Positions 5,762-6,718 of a DNA stretch of 6,718 nt are shown here, one piece after another. This stretch comes from Candidatus Nomurabacteria bacterium RIFCSPLOWO2_12_FULL_46_14 (GTDB lineage: Bacteria > Patescibacteriota > Minisyncoccia > Phycocordibacterales > UBA9973). The DNA lies in assembly GCA_001786225.1 (NCBI GenBank), contig MFVV01000022.1:1-6718 (forward strand), in the 5' to 3' direction. Below the pieces are notes generated by a model. That model had not been told where the DNA came from. It saw nothing but the letters and a program-made list of their open reading frames with translations, and did no database searches. A program made the position numbers and the translations under genes. Each line of letters starts with the position of its first letter. The first letter of the stretch is position 1.

Positions 5762-5833
5762 GGGCCGTTAGTTCATCGGTAGAACGTCCGATTCACATTC
5801 GGAAGGCGGTAGGTCCGACTCCTACACGGCCCA
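5762..5833 (+). tRNA. tRNA-Val (anticodon CAC)
   Basis: All four stems pair perfectly: acceptor GGGCCGT/ACGGCCC (5762-5768/5826-5832), D stem GTTC/GAAC (5771-5774/5782-5785), anticodon stem TCCGA/TCGGA (5787-5791/5799-5803) and T stem GTAGG/CCTAC (5809-5813/5821-5825). The anticodon loop TTCACAT gives anticodon CAC at 5794-5796, decoding GUG (valine). The discriminator is A5833, and CCA is not encoded. The T-loop is TCCGACT, so position 55 is C instead of the near-universal U that becomes pseudouridine. Position 15 is U and position 48 is G, in place of the usual Levitt pair. G18, G19 and C56 are kept. Confidence 0.93.
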
Positions 5834-5904
5834 CAACATAACCCTCTTGACTCAAAATTAACAACTGATACTCTCTTAACAGCACCTAATTATACGAGGT
5901 TGAA

Positions 5905-6237
5905 ATGCGGAGAGTGATCCTGGAGAGTCCTTATGCCGGTGACGTAGAAAAAAACCTTGCTTATGCTCGTGAATGTTTACACGACTGTCTTCTGCGCGGC
6001 GAAGCGCCTATCGCAAGCCACTTGCTATACACCCAGCCGGGAGTTCTAGACGATAACAAGCCGGAAGAGAGGAAACTTGGCATTGAAGCGGGTTTAGCGT
6101 GGGGGTCCCTGGCGGAAGCCACGGTGGTCTATACAGATCGTGGAATTTCAGGAGGTATGAAGTTCGGCATTGAAAGGGCAGGAAAGGAAGGCCGCCCGGT
6201 TGAACACAGAAAGCTTTACGAGGGTAAAACGGAATAG
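5905..6237 (+). CDS. DUF7768-like protein (nucleoside 2-deoxyribosyltransferase-like fold)
   Basis: The product has 110 residues, starting at ATG 5905 with GAGG (5896-5899) 5 nt upstream. The sequence pattern ESPYAGDVEKNLAYAREC, then PIASHLLYTQPGVLDD, then RKLGIEAGLAW, then TVVYTDRGISGGMKFGIE matches my memory of a small family common in phages and scattered through bacteria. Its fold resembles nucleoside deoxyribosyltransferases and DUF4406: SPY near the N-terminus, a middle SHLL segment, and a GISGGM loop where nucleoside binding is expected. The substrate is unknown. It looks intact and is a single-gene unit between the tRNA and its own terminator. Its base composition seems richer in G and C than its surroundings, and a position just after a tRNA is typical of acquired genes, so transfer is possible. 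Nucleotide metabolism would fit the next gene, but that gene is transcribed separately. Confidence 0.75.
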   Translation: MRRVILESPYAGDVEKNLAYARECLHDCLLRGEAPIASHLLYTQPGVLDDNKPEERKLGIEAGLAWGSLAEATVVYTDRGISGGMKFGIERAGKEGRPVEHRKLYEGKTE

Positions 6238-6252
6238 GTTATTCCGTTTTTT
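6226..6252 (+). terminator. Intrinsic terminator of the DUF7768-like gene
   Basis: AAAACGGAAT (6226-6235) pairs exactly with ATTCCGTTTT (6241-6250) around a 5-nt loop, and the T-run covers 6247-6252. The hairpin includes the TAG stop (6235-6237), so the last codons form its 5' arm. Confidence 0.85.
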
Positions 6253-6267
6253 GTTATCTGGCACATA

Positions 6268-6302
6268 TTGACTAATTGACCAAATTGTATTTAATTAGTC
6301 AA
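6268..6302. promoter_or_regulatory. 10-bp inverted repeat in the leader of the phosphoribosyltransferase gene
   Basis: TTGACTAATT (6268-6277) and AATTAGTCAA (6293-6302) are perfect inverted copies separated by 15 nt. The left arm holds a -35-like TTGACT, and a TTAATT (6291-6296) lies 17 nt downstream, overlapping the right arm. The dyad could therefore be an operator over the promoter of the next gene. It has no T-run and is not a terminator. Regulation by nucleobase levels would fit but is a guess. Confidence 0.4.
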
Positions 6303-6330
6303 AGTTCTTTTTACTGCCGAAGGTCGAATC

Positions 6331-6718
6331 TTGAAAAAAACGGGAAACTTTCTGAAAAGAAAAATAAGAGAAATTAAAGACTTTCCGACTCCAGGCATCA
6401 GCTTTAAGGACATAATGCCCCTCCTTGAAGATCAAAAGGCGTTTAAAGCAGCGGTTAAAGGACTGGCCACACCGTTTAAAAAAATGAAAATAAACAAAGT
6501 GGTAGGAATAGACGCAAGAGGATTTCTATTTGCGTCTGCTGTGGCTTATGTACTCGGCGCCGGTATGGTAGCCGCAAGAAAGAAAGGAAAGCTTCCTTAC
6601 GACAAGATCTCTCAGACCCACGAACTTGAATACGGAGAAAGTTTGCTTGAAATGCATGTCGACTCCGTAAGTTCGGGCGAACGAGTTTTGATTATTGACG
6701 ACGTTTTAGCAACCGGAG
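6331..6718 (+). CDS. apt: Adenine phosphoribosyltransferase (partial, 3' end outside window)
   Basis: This enzyme joins adenine to PRPP to give AMP and pyrophosphate in cytosolic purine salvage. The first 129 codons are present. Family hallmarks appear in order: KDFPTPGISFKDIMPLL near residue 18, GIDARGFLFA (about 71), ARKKGKLPYDKI (about 92), HELEYGESLLEMH, and the PRPP-binding VLIIDDVLATG at the window edge. The usual length is about 170-180 residues, so roughly a quarter is missing. The start is chosen as TTG at 6331, with GAAGG (6319-6323) 7 nt upstream. The next ATG (6415) would remove the conserved DFPTPGI segment, and the frame is closed upstream at 6292. A dyad (6268-6302) covers the likely promoter. 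Salvage enzymes like this suit a host with reduced purine biosynthesis. Confidence 0.93.
   Translation, partial: MKKTGNFLKRKIREIKDFPTPGISFKDIMPLLEDQKAFKAAVKGLATPFKKMKINKVVGIDARGFLFASAVAYVLGAGMVAARKKGKLPYDKISQTHELEYGESLLEMHVDSVSSGERVLIIDDVLATG

Noticed and set aside
1..6718. CRISPR array or toxin-antitoxin pair
   Set aside because: No regularly spaced direct repeats were seen, and no pair of small adjacent genes fits a toxin-antitoxin module.

Overview
The window looks like a chromosomal segment of a small-genome bacterium, most likely from the Candidate Phyla Radiation (Patescibacteria, Parcubacteria-like). Four things suggest this: compact single genes, a lone tRNA gene, a membrane-anchored degenerate PP2C-like/propeller protein of a kind I associate with that group, and 15-nt CCGCC..GGCGG palindromes sitting inside a coding sequence. 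This lineage call is inference from style. No rRNA or other decisive marker is present.

Layout: (1) 3-227, the end of an unrecognised + strand gene. (2) 228-1522, about 1.3 kb without a credible protein gene. It opens with a near-consensus sigma70 promoter (302-330), followed by about 1 kb of sequence dense in hairpins: a UUCG-capped helix, a GAAA-capped hairpin, a likely 8+8 bp pseudoknot and several domain-closing helices. The best explanation is a large structured noncoding RNA on the + strand, of no family I can name. (3) 1523-3355, a large serine recombinase whose own promoter places the transcript start on the ATG, so the mRNA is probably leaderless. (4) 3348-5105 on the minus strand, a 585-residue single-pass membrane protein with a degenerate PP2C-like cytoplasmic half and a propeller-like exterior half. 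It converges on the recombinase at a 20-bp perfect inverted repeat that acts as terminator and carries both stop codons. (5) 5165-5749, a winged-helix protein fused to a degenerate nucleotidyltransferase domain, divergent from the 585-residue gene. (6) 5762-5833, tRNA-Val(CAC) with a non-canonical T-loop. (7) 5905-6237, a DUF7768-like (nucleoside deoxyribosyltransferase-like) protein with its own terminator. (8) 6331 to the window end, adenine phosphoribosyltransferase, cut by the window edge.

The most interesting part is roughly 228-3311, where a large structured RNA and a serine recombinase lie between otherwise ordinary chromosomal genes. The recombinase's low-complexity Gly/Asn tail runs straight into the terminator of the neighbouring minus-strand gene, as if a mobile element ended there. 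A two-part element (structured RNA plus recombinase) is a hypothesis. No attachment-site pair could be demonstrated by eye.
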